From JBPOIC01 sp052034865 (GTDB lineage Bacteria; UBA10199; JADFYH01): a DNA stretch of 42,824 bases. The stretch spans positions 1 to 42,824 of the forward strand of contig JBPOIC010000004.1 in NCBI GenBank assembly GCA_052034865.1. Direction: 5' to 3'. The notes beneath the pieces are model-generated. The model did no database searches, was not told the origin of the DNA, and saw only the letters and a program-made list of their open reading frames with translations. How positions within the stretch are numbered: position 1 is the stretch's first letter; every line of letters starts with the position of its first letter. Positions 33,001 through 40,771 of this stretch are shown here, one piece after another. Position numbers and translations under genes: made by a program.

Positions 33001-33784
33001 AAGTTTACTCCGACAATACTCAGAATATCTCAATCTCTCAAAATTTCTGACATTCTCGCGACATGGGGTCGACGAAACCGTTCAAATGCTAGGCCGCCTT
33101 AATCCTCCTGTTAAAATCAACGAATTTTCACCTGATTTAATCGGCATTTTACATGAGATATATTTGATTCAGGAGCGCTATGTCTGGAAGGAAGTTTTGA
33201 AAAAGATCAGGGCTCATAATAAAGAGAGCCCTCCTTTGAATATCGAGATCTACTTAAGTTTAAGCTATGATACTACGCTACTTTCCGCTCTGCGAATTCA
33301 TCCGTTTTTAAATCCGGAGATGGGATTTTCCAGAGAGGAAATTGAAAGAAGTAAGAATGTGATTGAGGCTCGGTTAAGGTTATCTGATCACATCAAGAGG
33401 GTTTTGAATAGCTCAAGAAACATAGCACCCTCAGGAACAACTACTGCAATAGATACAACCTTCTGGGAGCTTCATGGATTGCCAGCGATTCCTGAGCTTA
33501 AAGAGGATATCAACGATCTCTACCTGGCCTTGGGTAATATTGATCCTGGATTGAAAAAAAATCCCCGAATCACTCTTCACATGGAGAGGATAGGCCTGGC
33601 ATCCCTCTTGGGTTACTATACGCTTCCTCACCTGAGGGAGCTCATTGAGATCGTGATTGAACTCCCACATTCAGGCGACTTCGTATTCAATAATCTTATT
33701 TTTCAATTTAAAAGAGAAGGCGGCTCAAAAGAAGAAATAGAATTAATGAAACAGAGATTTTACAGAAGACCTTTGAGCCCATAA
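30029..33784 (+). CDS. 1251-aa orphan protein
   Basis: I do not recognise this protein. It is mostly helical, with a charged helical stretch at about 65-158, then a strongly hydrophobic segment (159-181) and a second, glycine-rich one (about 188-203). The remaining 1000 residues are soluble in character. No signal peptide, Walker motif, protease motif or repeat domain was seen. A short motif GVSRAE occurs twice (about residues 613 and 889). The start ATG lies just after GGATAGG. It may be membrane-inserted with a large cytoplasmic part. It stands alone between a repeat patch and a HelD-like helicase gene. Confidence 0.75.
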   Translation: MGNFSSIIQSALGSHQGNFASDEAPSQAKASSPAACFGQRPQASDTFVLSEKIDLNESFEDFSLKAKRRQSPLGQAIAQLLESIHQARIQKIEQGNFDTALYSALEKTLFEIQHQLLSGDEKKATRAYQKLIQSTDLKTLQADYQNFLEEKNKDQRQKLGLAAFALGVILTDGLLLLVAPEFFELMSVGSLATRLVGAGIHGGLTHLISGEIQAGLHYTTDLGEDPFANKEPWELFTDTAQSMVFSAGMAKAQEFYLINRMQGSIHRSKVYRPVLKGSEKEAKNYFLSQFALKEAQGISFELEQASVRVGLQVLLEGTDHLDQTIPKALLMPSLGKLSRSVWRLKPQESRAHSENGDLWKLAFQKAAPPLTEQIKTERAQGGLSLATRKDLSRLIWIGDRAHGANSLWHYHRADLEKIAQRKNFHEPISQSTVKTQEPVAASSHPFYRQTARDLFEPKTPRALGCTHDPQFPSSVALAPADKPVSLIVSFDQMNPYDPAWIKMLQKQLPVFGRMPEGLGVPEILLDPWLRSLTGNTGSAQLVLGSPASHTRLSSCRNQAESMMMQGQATQVLINLFSGDPGEVSDLIAALDISAPLTRGARLIELLDQSGGVSRAEMMVNRISQEASKVLSEALQTADFNKALHASKLLGWQLDLIDALLNHRVSQFKHSLPDKFFDEEGILVDPDAKTSIKEMVRASGISGAYRRLGDALLVEQWTNTGQWPKNVHELLNHSLIQHVGGYYWLAGQEVIQAWIIVKDFLNQLGSSKGLQDKDIEQFLGSLPGILDVNPGLSLHLAQAVNIIYQTGWRLHRESRHSSPIFLFVKEVTKALIARMADLPLKENEGFRLKLKDLYQRSRQMYPEALMRERAYSNATQAYQEIGDQEGVSRAELGVCLAGETALKLGLKVGEMIVTKTDIRHQTIQIGRYDEGVSDKELLAISEKVRRVRDWDFVAEELNNGRTFEDAFSPQLAFAGIYLREGADEDFRRIIKESLLRQYSEYLNLSKFLTFSRHGVDETVQMLGRLNPPVKINEFSPDLIGILHEIYLIQERYVWKEVLKKIRAHNKESPPLNIEIYLSLSYDTTLLSALRIHPFLNPEMGFSREEIERSKNVIEARLRLSDHIKRVLNSSRNIAPSGTTTAIDTTFWELHGLPAIPELKEDINDLYLALGNIDPGLKKNPRITLHMERIGLASLLGYYTLPHLRELIEIVIELPHSGDFVFNNLIFQFKREGGSKEEIELMKQRFYRRPLSP

Positions 33785-33906
33785 AACTCTGATCTTCGAT
33801 TTATTGTAAAACCCGAGCGGGCCAAATTCTCCTGATCTTTTCGAAATCCTCTTGAATTCCCACTCTCCCATCCTTTAAGAGACTTCTTCTTTTATAAGGA
33901 TCTCTT

Positions 33907-35925
33907 ATGTCTCTCACAGAAAACGAAGCCCAGGAAATCGGTCACGAAGAAGACCAGCGTTGGAAAGAGGCTCACGTGGCCATTGTGGATGAAATGCGCC
34001 GATCTGAGTCTGACTTTCATCAAAATCGCCAACTCGCGCGCGAGTTGACTTCGCAGATCGTTGCCAGCAAACGCGATGAAGACAAGGCGGCTCTCGCCAG
34101 CGACGAAGCTGTCGCACATGGGCTCACAACCCTGATCAAAAATAAATCCGAAGGTCTGGAAAGTCTGGAAGAGCAACCCTACTTTGCGCGTGTTGTAACC
34201 CTCGAAAATGACCGCGAGGTCGAGTTTCGTTTAGGAACTGCCAGCTTGACCGCACAACGGATTATCGATTGGAGAAAAGCGCCCATCAGCAAACTCTATT
34301 ATGATTACAAAGAGGGCGATTATTTTGAAGAAACCATTCAGGGTCGCGAACGCGAAGGTCTCATCAAACTGCGCAGGTCGTATCACGGCAAAAAAAACGA
34401 GCTGCAAATCATTGAAACGCCACAAGGCACCCTGCATCTTCAAAATAAAAAATGGTATGTGAGTAAAGGAAGCGAACCGCTCTCCCGCTCTTCAGGTCAC
34501 GACGGTCATCTTCCTCCAATTCTCTCACTCATCACAGCCGATCAGTTCAGACTCATCACGCAGGCTCCCGAAAAAGCGATGGTGATCCAGGGAATCGCTG
34601 GCAGCGGAAAAACCACGGTCGCCCTGCATCGTCTGGCCTGGCTGCTGCATGCTGATAACGGCGGCGCCAAAGCCGAGAAGTGTCTTGTCGTTCTTCTCAA
34701 TCGATCTCTCAAAGCCTATATCGAAACGACCTTGCCTGAGTTAAATATTCATCAGGTTGGAATTCGCACTTTCTCTCAATGGGCCAACAATCTGGTAAGT
34801 GAAATCGCTGGCCCTAGACCCACAGGAAGTTCGCACGTGAGTGAGGATCTTGAGAAGTTCAAATCTGCACGCATTTGTCTGGATTCTCTTCATCAATATT
34901 TTGAAAAATTTCCTGATCGAAATTCCAAAAATTTTATTGAGGATCTTTTTGGCTTCTTTAGTTTTCTCATCACTCAGGATCTTTTCTGGCCGAAATGGGC
35001 TCTTCTTCGCGATGAGATTCGCCTGCAGGTCGAGCGACAGTTCTGCACTCCTCAGGATGATGCCCTGCTTTTGCATTTAATCTACGCCGAACATGGTTAC
35101 TACCCTACCCGCTCGCCACAAAGCCTCGGAATCTGCGATCACATCGTGATCGATGAAGCCCAGGATTTTGGCTGGGTGGAAATCCACGCTTTACTGAATG
35201 CCCTGGATGAAAAACGAACCGTGACGATTGTGGGCGATGTCGCGCAAAAGATTTTTTCCAACCGTCACTTTGAATCGTGGGATCAAATTCTAAAAGAGGC
35301 AGGTTTTGAAGATACAACGCCAATCAGTCTTTCCGTCTCTCACCGCACCACGCAGGAAATCATGGAGATCGCCGCCCATTTAAGGAACGAACCTTTGTCT
35401 TCGAAAGAGTATGGCACCACCCGTCGCGGAGAAGTGCCGACTTTTATTCCTGTCGAAACGATGGAAATCTTTCCTCATCTGATTGGACAATGGATCAAAG
35501 AGCGCCTCGAAGAAAACCCACGCTCCCTTTCGGCGATCATCTGTCGACAACCCAATGAGGCCCAGGCCCTGGCAGAAATCTTACGCCGGATGGGACACCC
35601 CTCCGTGCGCTTTGGTCATCGCGATCAATTCGATTTTTCTCCGGGTGTCATTGTGACCAGCGCGCATCAGGTCAAGGGATTGGAGTTCAGAAATGTTCTG
35701 ATCGTTGAACCCTCCGAAGAAAATTATCCTTCCAATCAGGAAGAAGCCCGCAATCTTTTGTATGTTGCCGTGACTCGCGCAGAGCTTCGTTTGGACCTGA
35801 TGGGAATTCAGCCACCCTCTGCACTTCTTCCTCCCGTGGCCGAGGGCTCTCTGAAAGATCTGTCTCATACTGTAAACGAAGAAATTGAGGGATGGGAGCC
35901 AGATGATTCGGATCCTGAAGATTGA
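33907..35925 (+). CDS. HelD-like UvrD/Rep superfamily helicase
   Basis: 672 residues. An N-terminal charged helical region (about 1-85) precedes a domain with IIDWRKAPISKLYYDY (about 119-134), which recalls the HelD pattern DWRAPVAxxFY. The split helicase core follows: Walker A GIAGSGKTTVALHR (about 229-242), Walker B IVIDEAQDFGW, SVSHRTTQEI, HQVKGLEFRNVLIVEP and LYVAVTRAELRLDL. HelD proteins bind and recycle stalled RNA polymerase; a DNA-repair role is an alternative. AAGGA lies six bases ahead of the ATG. It is shorter than E. coli HelD-like forms at the N-terminus, with a short acidic C-terminus. Confidence 0.86.
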   Translation: MSLTENEAQEIGHEEDQRWKEAHVAIVDEMRRSESDFHQNRQLARELTSQIVASKRDEDKAALASDEAVAHGLTTLIKNKSEGLESLEEQPYFARVVTLENDREVEFRLGTASLTAQRIIDWRKAPISKLYYDYKEGDYFEETIQGREREGLIKLRRSYHGKKNELQIIETPQGTLHLQNKKWYVSKGSEPLSRSSGHDGHLPPILSLITADQFRLITQAPEKAMVIQGIAGSGKTTVALHRLAWLLHADNGGAKAEKCLVVLLNRSLKAYIETTLPELNIHQVGIRTFSQWANNLVSEIAGPRPTGSSHVSEDLEKFKSARICLDSLHQYFEKFPDRNSKNFIEDLFGFFSFLITQDLFWPKWALLRDEIRLQVERQFCTPQDDALLLHLIYAEHGYYPTRSPQSLGICDHIVIDEAQDFGWVEIHALLNALDEKRTVTIVGDVAQKIFSNRHFESWDQILKEAGFEDTTPISLSVSHRTTQEIMEIAAHLRNEPLSSKEYGTTRRGEVPTFIPVETMEIFPHLIGQWIKERLEENPRSLSAIICRQPNEAQALAEILRRMGHPSVRFGHRDQFDFSPGVIVTSAHQVKGLEFRNVLIVEPSEENYPSNQEEARNLLYVAVTRAELRLDLMGIQPPSALLPPVAEGSLKDLSHTVNEEIEGWEPDDSDPED

Positions 35926-36112
35926 TTTGCTCAAGTCATGCCTTTTTATATCTTCGCCAATCTTCGTCATTTATCGTCATCCCTGTCTTTTAAGCAGGGC
36001 TCGCTATTTTCATAACCTCCCATTTTTAAAACAAAATATGCCTCGTACAAGCTGAGGCCTAATCCTTGCTTTACTCCTGTGAGATCTCAACCCTCAACCT
36101 TAGGAGAATAGC

Positions 36113-36946
36113 ATGGGAACGGCCATCACCAATCCAATAGAGCTTTACGGGAGTGTCGATTTTGATCGCGAGATAAAATTTCGTTGGTTTCAACCCGACG
36201 ATTCCTTTCCAACCGGAATTTTATTTTCAATCACCCAACAACTACTTTCACGTCTTGGATTTTCGCTCGAATCCAGAAACACAGTTTTTCCGACTCTGTC
36301 TGCAGAACATGAAGAAGCCCTTCAAAAACTTTGCAGAATTCCCAAGGCCTCAACCTTTGCGATTGGAGCCCTCATTAATCAGCTCGTGGCTTCTTTAAAA
36401 CCGGATGAGGTTTTTTTAAATATTGGAGTTTGGCATGGGTTTACTTTTCTTTCGGGTCTTTTAAAAAATCCAAATCAACTTTGCATTGGAGTGGATAATT
36501 TCAGTGTGCATCAAAAAGTCGATGCCAAAGGTCATCCAGAATACCAGGGGATGAAACGATTTTTATACAGACAGGTTGATCGATGGGCCCGAAGCTCGTT
36601 TTTAAAACGCTTTGAGCTCTTGCGCACCAGACGGCATTATTTTGTGGAAATTGATTATGTGGAATACTTTCGGAAGGTACACAAACATCCCATCGGCTTT
36701 TATCTCTACGATGCCCAGCATCGCTACAAGGACCAGCTTTTGGCCCTTCAACTGGCAGAGCCTTTCATGAAACCCGGTTGTTTGATATTAATCGATGATA
36801 CCAATTCCGAAGACAATTACGCAGCCACCCTGGATTTTATTAAACAAAGCAAACACCACTATCAGATTCTGATGGATGTGAAGACGGCAGGAAATCGTCA
36901 TCCTACCTTTTGGAATGGATTAATTCTTTTTCGCAAAATGAACTGA
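36113..36946 (+). CDS. Class I SAM-fold (methyltransferase-like) protein
   Basis: 277 residues. The central part has a Rossmann methyltransferase pattern: VFLNIGVWHGFTFLSGLL (motif I with a weak glycine loop), CIGVDNFS (acidic ligand), IGFYLYDAQHRYKDQLLALQ and CLILIDDTN. This resembles Methyltransf_24-type sugar or cell-surface enzymes. The motif I loop is degenerate (IGVWHG), so SAM binding is not certain. The ribosome binding site is AGGAG seven bases upstream. Neighbours give no clear pathway. Confidence 0.75.
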   Translation: MGTAITNPIELYGSVDFDREIKFRWFQPDDSFPTGILFSITQQLLSRLGFSLESRNTVFPTLSAEHEEALQKLCRIPKASTFAIGALINQLVASLKPDEVFLNIGVWHGFTFLSGLLKNPNQLCIGVDNFSVHQKVDAKGHPEYQGMKRFLYRQVDRWARSSFLKRFELLRTRRHYFVEIDYVEYFRKVHKHPIGFYLYDAQHRYKDQLLALQLAEPFMKPGCLILIDDTNSEDNYAATLDFIKQSKHHYQILMDVKTAGNRHPTFWNGLILFRKMN

Positions 36947-36993
36947 GTGTGATTCAATACAAGTTCATATCTTAAAAATGGAGATGATCTTTC

Positions 36994-37686
36994 ATGTGGA
37001 ACTCTTCAACATTTCGAAAAGCAATTTACAGTTTTTTATCACTAACTTTGATCTGGGCTCTATTTCCATTCTTTGTGTTGTTTGCAAAAGGCTTGGAAGG
37101 AGTTGAGAGAGATTCCAAAAATCAGTTTCCTTCGACCTGGAAAACCTATCCTTTGCAACAATCAAAGGTAGAAAAGGTGTATCGAGTTCAGGAAGAAGCG
37201 GGCGAAAAATATATCGAGGCCTTCGATAACCAGAACATCTCCCTGCCGATCTTTAAGGAAATCCCCTGGAAGCTTTCTGAAAAGCCCGTTCTAAACTGGA
37301 AATGGCGCGCCAAAGCCCTGCCCGTCAATGCCAGGGAAAACGATGGAAGTAAAAATGATAGTGGCTGTTCGGTTTATGTGAACTTTGGTCTGTGGGGAGG
37401 AAAAACCTTAAAGTACGTTTGGAGCTCAACCTTGCCGGAGGGTTTTGTCTTTGAGAAAAAACCTGGCGAATTTTATGTGATCGTTAAATCTTCCGGGGCT
37501 TCAAAAATGAATCAATGGATTTCACAAACTGCGAACGTTGCGGAAGATTATAGAAAGTATTTCAAAAGTGAGCCTGCCAATCACCCTTCAGGAATTGGAA
37601 TCATGTCGGATGGCAATGCGACCCGAAGTCCTTCTGGATGCGATTACAAGGATTTTTGGGTTTCAAATGAGACATCCCCCAAATAG
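36994..37686 (+). CDS. DUF3047-like secreted protein
   Basis: 230 residues with an N-terminal hydrophobic signal or anchor (about 8-31, IYSFLSLTLIWALFPFFVLF). The remainder fits the DUF3047 pattern: PVLNWKWRAKALPVNA, CSVYVNFGLWGGKTLKYVWS, VIVKSSGASKMNQWIS and GIGIMSDGNATRSP. Function is unknown for the family; a beta-rich periplasmic binding module is likely. GGAG lies about ten bases upstream of the ATG. A strong minus-strand terminator for the converging acyl-CoA dehydrogenase gene lies right after it. Confidence 0.82.
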   Translation: MWNSSTFRKAIYSFLSLTLIWALFPFFVLFAKGLEGVERDSKNQFPSTWKTYPLQQSKVEKVYRVQEEAGEKYIEAFDNQNISLPIFKEIPWKLSEKPVLNWKWRAKALPVNARENDGSKNDSGCSVYVNFGLWGGKTLKYVWSSTLPEGFVFEKKPGEFYVIVKSSGASKMNQWISQTANVAEDYRKYFKSEPANHPSGIGIMSDGNATRSPSGCDYKDFWVSNETSPK

Positions 37687-37724
37687 AAAATAAAAAACCC
37701 GTGTAGTAAAAAACTCCACGGGTT
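37687..37724 (-). terminator. Terminator at the end of the acyl-CoA dehydrogenase unit
   Basis: On the minus strand AACCCGTG pairs with CACGGGTT (8 bp) around a 13-nt loop, followed by TTTTATTTTC. It sits 24 bp past the acyl-CoA dehydrogenase stop and may also stop the plus-strand gene before it. Confidence 0.85.
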
Positions 37725-37748
37725 ATGAAGGGTTCAGAAAAATACCAA

Positions 37749-38900
37749 TCAGGAAGTCAATTCACGAAGGAGATGACGGCAAATCACCAGACGCTGAATT
37801 TCGCTGGTTCCTTCGTAGATCTCTGTAATCTTCGCATCGCGGAAATAACGCTCTACGGGATAATCTTTGATGTAGCCGTATCCACCATGCACCTGAATGG
37901 CTTTCGTGGTAACCCACATCGCCGTTTCAGAGGCAAAAAGCTTTGCCATGGCCGCTTCCTTACCGATTGGAAGCCCCTGATCTTTCATCCAGGCCGCGCG
38001 GTGGGTAAGCAAACGGGCGGCATCCAGTCGTGTGGCCATATCGGCCAGATAATTCTGAATCGCACCGAACTCATAGATTTTTTTACCAAAGGCCTCGCGC
38101 TCGTTGGAATATTTGGCGGCGGCTTCGAATGCAGCACGACCAATCCCAACGGCCTGAGTTCCGATACCAATACGGCCTGCATCTAAAGTATTCATTGCGA
38201 TGCTGAAGCCCTCTCCTTCTTTTCCCAACAGATTTTCAACAGGCACTTCGCAATTATCCAGAATCAGCTCAGAGGTGGAAGAAGCGCAGATGCCGAGTTT
38301 TTTCTCAACCTTTCCAACACTAAAACCTGGAAAATCCTTTTCAATGATAAAGGCAGAAATCCCTTTATGCTTTTTGGATTTATCGGTCATGGCGTAGATG
38401 AGCAGGGCATCAGCATGAGGACCGTTCGTGATGAAATTCTTGCGACCGTTCAAAATATATTTAGCCCCTTTTTTCACGGCTACAGTCTGCTGATTGGCGG
38501 CATCCGATCCGGTGCCCGGCTCGGACAAGGCATAAGCCCCGAGTTTTTGTCCCAAGGCAAAGGGTCTTAAATATTTTTCTTTTTGGGCATCCGTCGCATA
38601 TTTGGTGATGGGACCACAATACAGGGAGTTGTTGACCGACATCGTCACCGAAGTCGAAGCACAGGCCGCCGAAACCTCTTCGATAGCCAGGACATAAGAA
38701 AGCGTATCCAGTCCAGAGCCGCCCCATTCCGTAGGAACCATCATTCCCAGTAAACCCAGCTCAGCCATTTTAGGAAGATGACGGGATGGAAACTCCGCCG
38801 TGGCATCCAGGTGTTCAGCAACAGGGGCCAGCTCTTTTTGAGCAAAACTTCTGGCCATTTCCTGAACCATTTTTTGTTCTTCAGTAAGAGAGAAATGCAT
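37749..38900 (-). CDS. Short-chain acyl-CoA dehydrogenase
   Basis: 383 residues, the standard length. It has the FSLTEEQKMVQEMARSFAQ entry, the FAD/substrate segment YALSEPGTGSDAANQQT, the ISAFIIEKDFPGFSVGK beta domain, and the catalytic glutamate in IYEGTSEIQR, as in butyryl-CoA dehydrogenases. It oxidises acyl-CoA to enoyl-CoA and hands electrons to EtfAB. The ATG at 38900 has AAGGAAG upstream; a frame starting 12 codons earlier is less likely. It is the last gene of the thiolase side of the beta-oxidation genes. Confidence 0.94.
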   Translation of the reverse strand: MHFSLTEEQKMVQEMARSFAQKELAPVAEHLDATAEFPSRHLPKMAELGLLGMMVPTEWGGSGLDTLSYVLAIEEVSAACASTSVTMSVNNSLYCGPITKYATDAQKEKYLRPFALGQKLGAYALSEPGTGSDAANQQTVAVKKGAKYILNGRKNFITNGPHADALLIYAMTDKSKKHKGISAFIIEKDFPGFSVGKVEKKLGICASSTSELILDNCEVPVENLLGKEGEGFSIAMNTLDAGRIGIGTQAVGIGRAAFEAAAKYSNEREAFGKKIYEFGAIQNYLADMATRLDAARLLTHRAAWMKDQGLPIGKEAAMAKLFASETAMWVTTKAIQVHGGYGYIKDYPVERYFRDAKITEIYEGTSEIQRLVICRHLLRELTS

Positions 38901-38965
38901 AGACTTCCTTTCATTTTGGAGACTTAAGGCTTCCATTAAGCCTCCCTCTGTTTTCTGAGCCGTTA

Positions 38966-39748
38966 TTATTTCCCCTTAAACTCCGCTTTTCGTTTCTCTA
39001 AAAATGCACCTACTCCCTCATTACGGTCATCCGTTGCGAAAATCAGCGGGAAGGTGGCTTTCTCAAGAGCCAAACCACTCATAATATCCAAATCGGTGCC
39101 CTCGTTCATCACGCGTTTCGAAAGTTCGACAGCAATCGGTCCTTTTTTCATGATCTCGCGCGAGGTCGTTTCTACCTCTTTTAAAAGATCGGCAGCCGGA
39201 GTGACTTTGTTGACAATGCCCCATAGCAAAGCCTCTGAGGCGGAAAGGGTTTTGGCAGAGTAAACGAGTTCTTTGGCTTTATTTTTTCCAATCAGGCGGG
39301 AAAGACGTTGCGTTCCACCAAATCCAGGGAAAAGACCCAGATTTACTTCGGGAAGACCCAGCTTGGCATTTTCGGAAGCGTAGATAAAATCACAGGATAG
39401 AGCGAGCTCAAGGCCTCCTCCCAGACAAAATCCATTCACGGCCGCAATCACAGGTTTAGGACACGTCTCGATTTGTCTCATGACTTCATGTCCTAAATCA
39501 CAGAATTTTTTGGCGTCCAGGGCAGTCATTGTTTTCATTGCTGCGATATCCGCGCCAGCGACGAAGGCTTTTTCTCCAGCCCCGGTGATTACAATTACTT
39601 TGGTTTCTAGATCGCCCCCGAGCTGAATCACGGCCATACCCAATTCCTGAAGAACTTCTCCATTCAGGGCATTGAGCGCCTGAGGGCGGTTTACTTTAAT
39701 CGTGGTGAGAGAGTTGTTTTTTTCAATGAGGATGTTTTTGTATTCCAT
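38966..39748 (-). CDS. crt: Enoyl-CoA hydratase (crotonase)
   Basis: 260 residues. Both catalytic glutamates are present, in NGFCLGGGLELALSCDF and PEVNLGLFPGFGGTQRL, and the oxyanion loop GAGEKAFVAGADIAAM is typical. It adds water to crotonyl-CoA and other enoyl-CoAs. Unlike the hydratase at 19262, it keeps the full catalytic set, so it is probably the main beta-oxidation hydratase. The ATG has AAGGAAC upstream. A terminator-like hairpin separates it from the 3-hydroxyacyl-CoA dehydrogenase gene, so it may have its own promoter. Confidence 0.94.
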   Translation of the reverse strand: MEYKNILIEKNNSLTTIKVNRPQALNALNGEVLQELGMAVIQLGGDLETKVIVITGAGEKAFVAGADIAAMKTMTALDAKKFCDLGHEVMRQIETCPKPVIAAVNGFCLGGGLELALSCDFIYASENAKLGLPEVNLGLFPGFGGTQRLSRLIGKNKAKELVYSAKTLSASEALLWGIVNKVTPAADLLKEVETTSREIMKKGPIAVELSKRVMNEGTDLDIMSGLALEKATFPLIFATDDRNEGVGAFLEKRKAEFKGK

Positions 39749-39795
39749 GGTTTGTTCCTTCTTTTAAATAAAAGCGAGAGCAGGATACTAAAGAT

Positions 39796-39850
39796 TTTAA
39801 AAAAGAACGCTCTCTCAAAGAGGTTCCATTATCATTCTTTAAGAGAGCGT
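39796..39850 (-). terminator. Hairpin with T-run between hbd and crt
   Basis: Minus strand: ACGCTCTCT (39850-39842) pairs with AGAGAGCGT (39815-39807), extended inside by AAAGA/TCTTT past one mismatch, then TTCTTTTTTAAAATC. It looks like an intrinsic terminator or attenuator inside what would otherwise be a four-gene operon. Confidence 0.75.
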
Positions 39851-39866
39851 GAATGCTTTATAAAAA

Positions 39867-40718
39867 TTAGGAATACTTATAAAATCCTCTTCCCACCTTA
39901 CGACCATACCAACCTGCCTCGACATATTTTCTAAGCAAGGGACAGGCGCGGTATTTGGGATCGCCGAACTCGTCGTACATCACATCCAGAACGGCCAGGA
40001 GGGTATCTAATCCGACGAAGTCAGAAAGTTCCAGAGGTCCCATGGGATGATTGAGACCTAGTTTTACGGCCTTGTCGATATCTTCGGCAGTACCCACCCC
40101 TTCATAGAGCGTGAAGATCGCTTCGTTTAAGAAAGGTAATAAGGTGCGGTTGACAATGAAGGCCGCAGAGTCTTTGGCAGTTACCACGGATTTACCCATC
40201 TTTTCACCCGCAGCCACAACCGCCTGATAACTGGCGTCGTCGGTTTGAACGGCGCGAATGACTTCAAGCAGTTTCATGACGGGCACGGGATTGAAAAAGT
40301 GCATTCCAATGACTTGGTGGGGACGTTTGGTGACGGCGGCTAAACCTGTGACGGAGATCGAGCTGGTGTTGGTGGCCAGAATGGTATGGGGACTACAGAG
40401 TTTGTCGAGTTCGATGAAGAGCTTATGTTTGGCCGCCACATTTTCAGTAATTGCTTCAACAACCAGATCACAACTGGCGTAATCATTGAGCTGTGTCGTC
40501 CATTTGATTTTACCCAAAGCGGCAGCTTGCGCTTCTGCCGTTAGCTTTCCTTTCTCAACCAGTTTTCCGAATTGCTTCTGAATGATTTTGAGCGCTGTGA
40601 CATTGTGATCATCGGTTTGATCGCAGGCTAGAACATCAAACCCTGCCAACGCAGCAACCTGCACAATTCCACTTCCCATCTGACCGATACCGATGACACC
40701 GATTTTTTGAATGGACAT
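39867..40718 (-). CDS. hbd: 3-hydroxybutyryl-CoA dehydrogenase
   Basis: 283 residues, the usual length. The NAD loop GVIGIGQMGSGIVQVAALAGF opens the protein, and LATNTSSISVTGLA, GMHFFNPVPVMKLLEVI (catalytic His) and the C-terminal NHPMGPLELSDFVGLDTLL follow. It oxidises 3-hydroxybutyryl-CoA to acetoacetyl-CoA. The ATG has AAGGAGA upstream. It follows thiolase by 53 bp and ends before a terminator-like hairpin. Confidence 0.96.
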   Translation of the reverse strand: MSIQKIGVIGIGQMGSGIVQVAALAGFDVLACDQTDDHNVTALKIIQKQFGKLVEKGKLTAEAQAAALGKIKWTTQLNDYASCDLVVEAITENVAAKHKLFIELDKLCSPHTILATNTSSISVTGLAAVTKRPHQVIGMHFFNPVPVMKLLEVIRAVQTDDASYQAVVAAGEKMGKSVVTAKDSAAFIVNRTLLPFLNEAIFTLYEGVGTAEDIDKAVKLGLNHPMGPLELSDFVGLDTLLAVLDVMYDEFGDPKYRACPLLRKYVEAGWYGRKVGRGFYKYS

Positions 40719-40771
40719 AAACTCTCCTTGAATTAAAAGTTAAAGCCGTGAGGCAACTTCAATAAATAGAA

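Noticed and set aside
33907..36946. New defence system formed by the helicase, SAM-fold protein and orphan
   Set aside because: The genes have separate ribosome binding sites and gaps of 120-190 bp, no nuclease is present, and the helicase reads as HelD-like.
28967..37686. Prophage or genomic island
   Set aside because: No integrase, transposase, structural phage gene, flanking direct repeat or tRNA-end duplication was seen.
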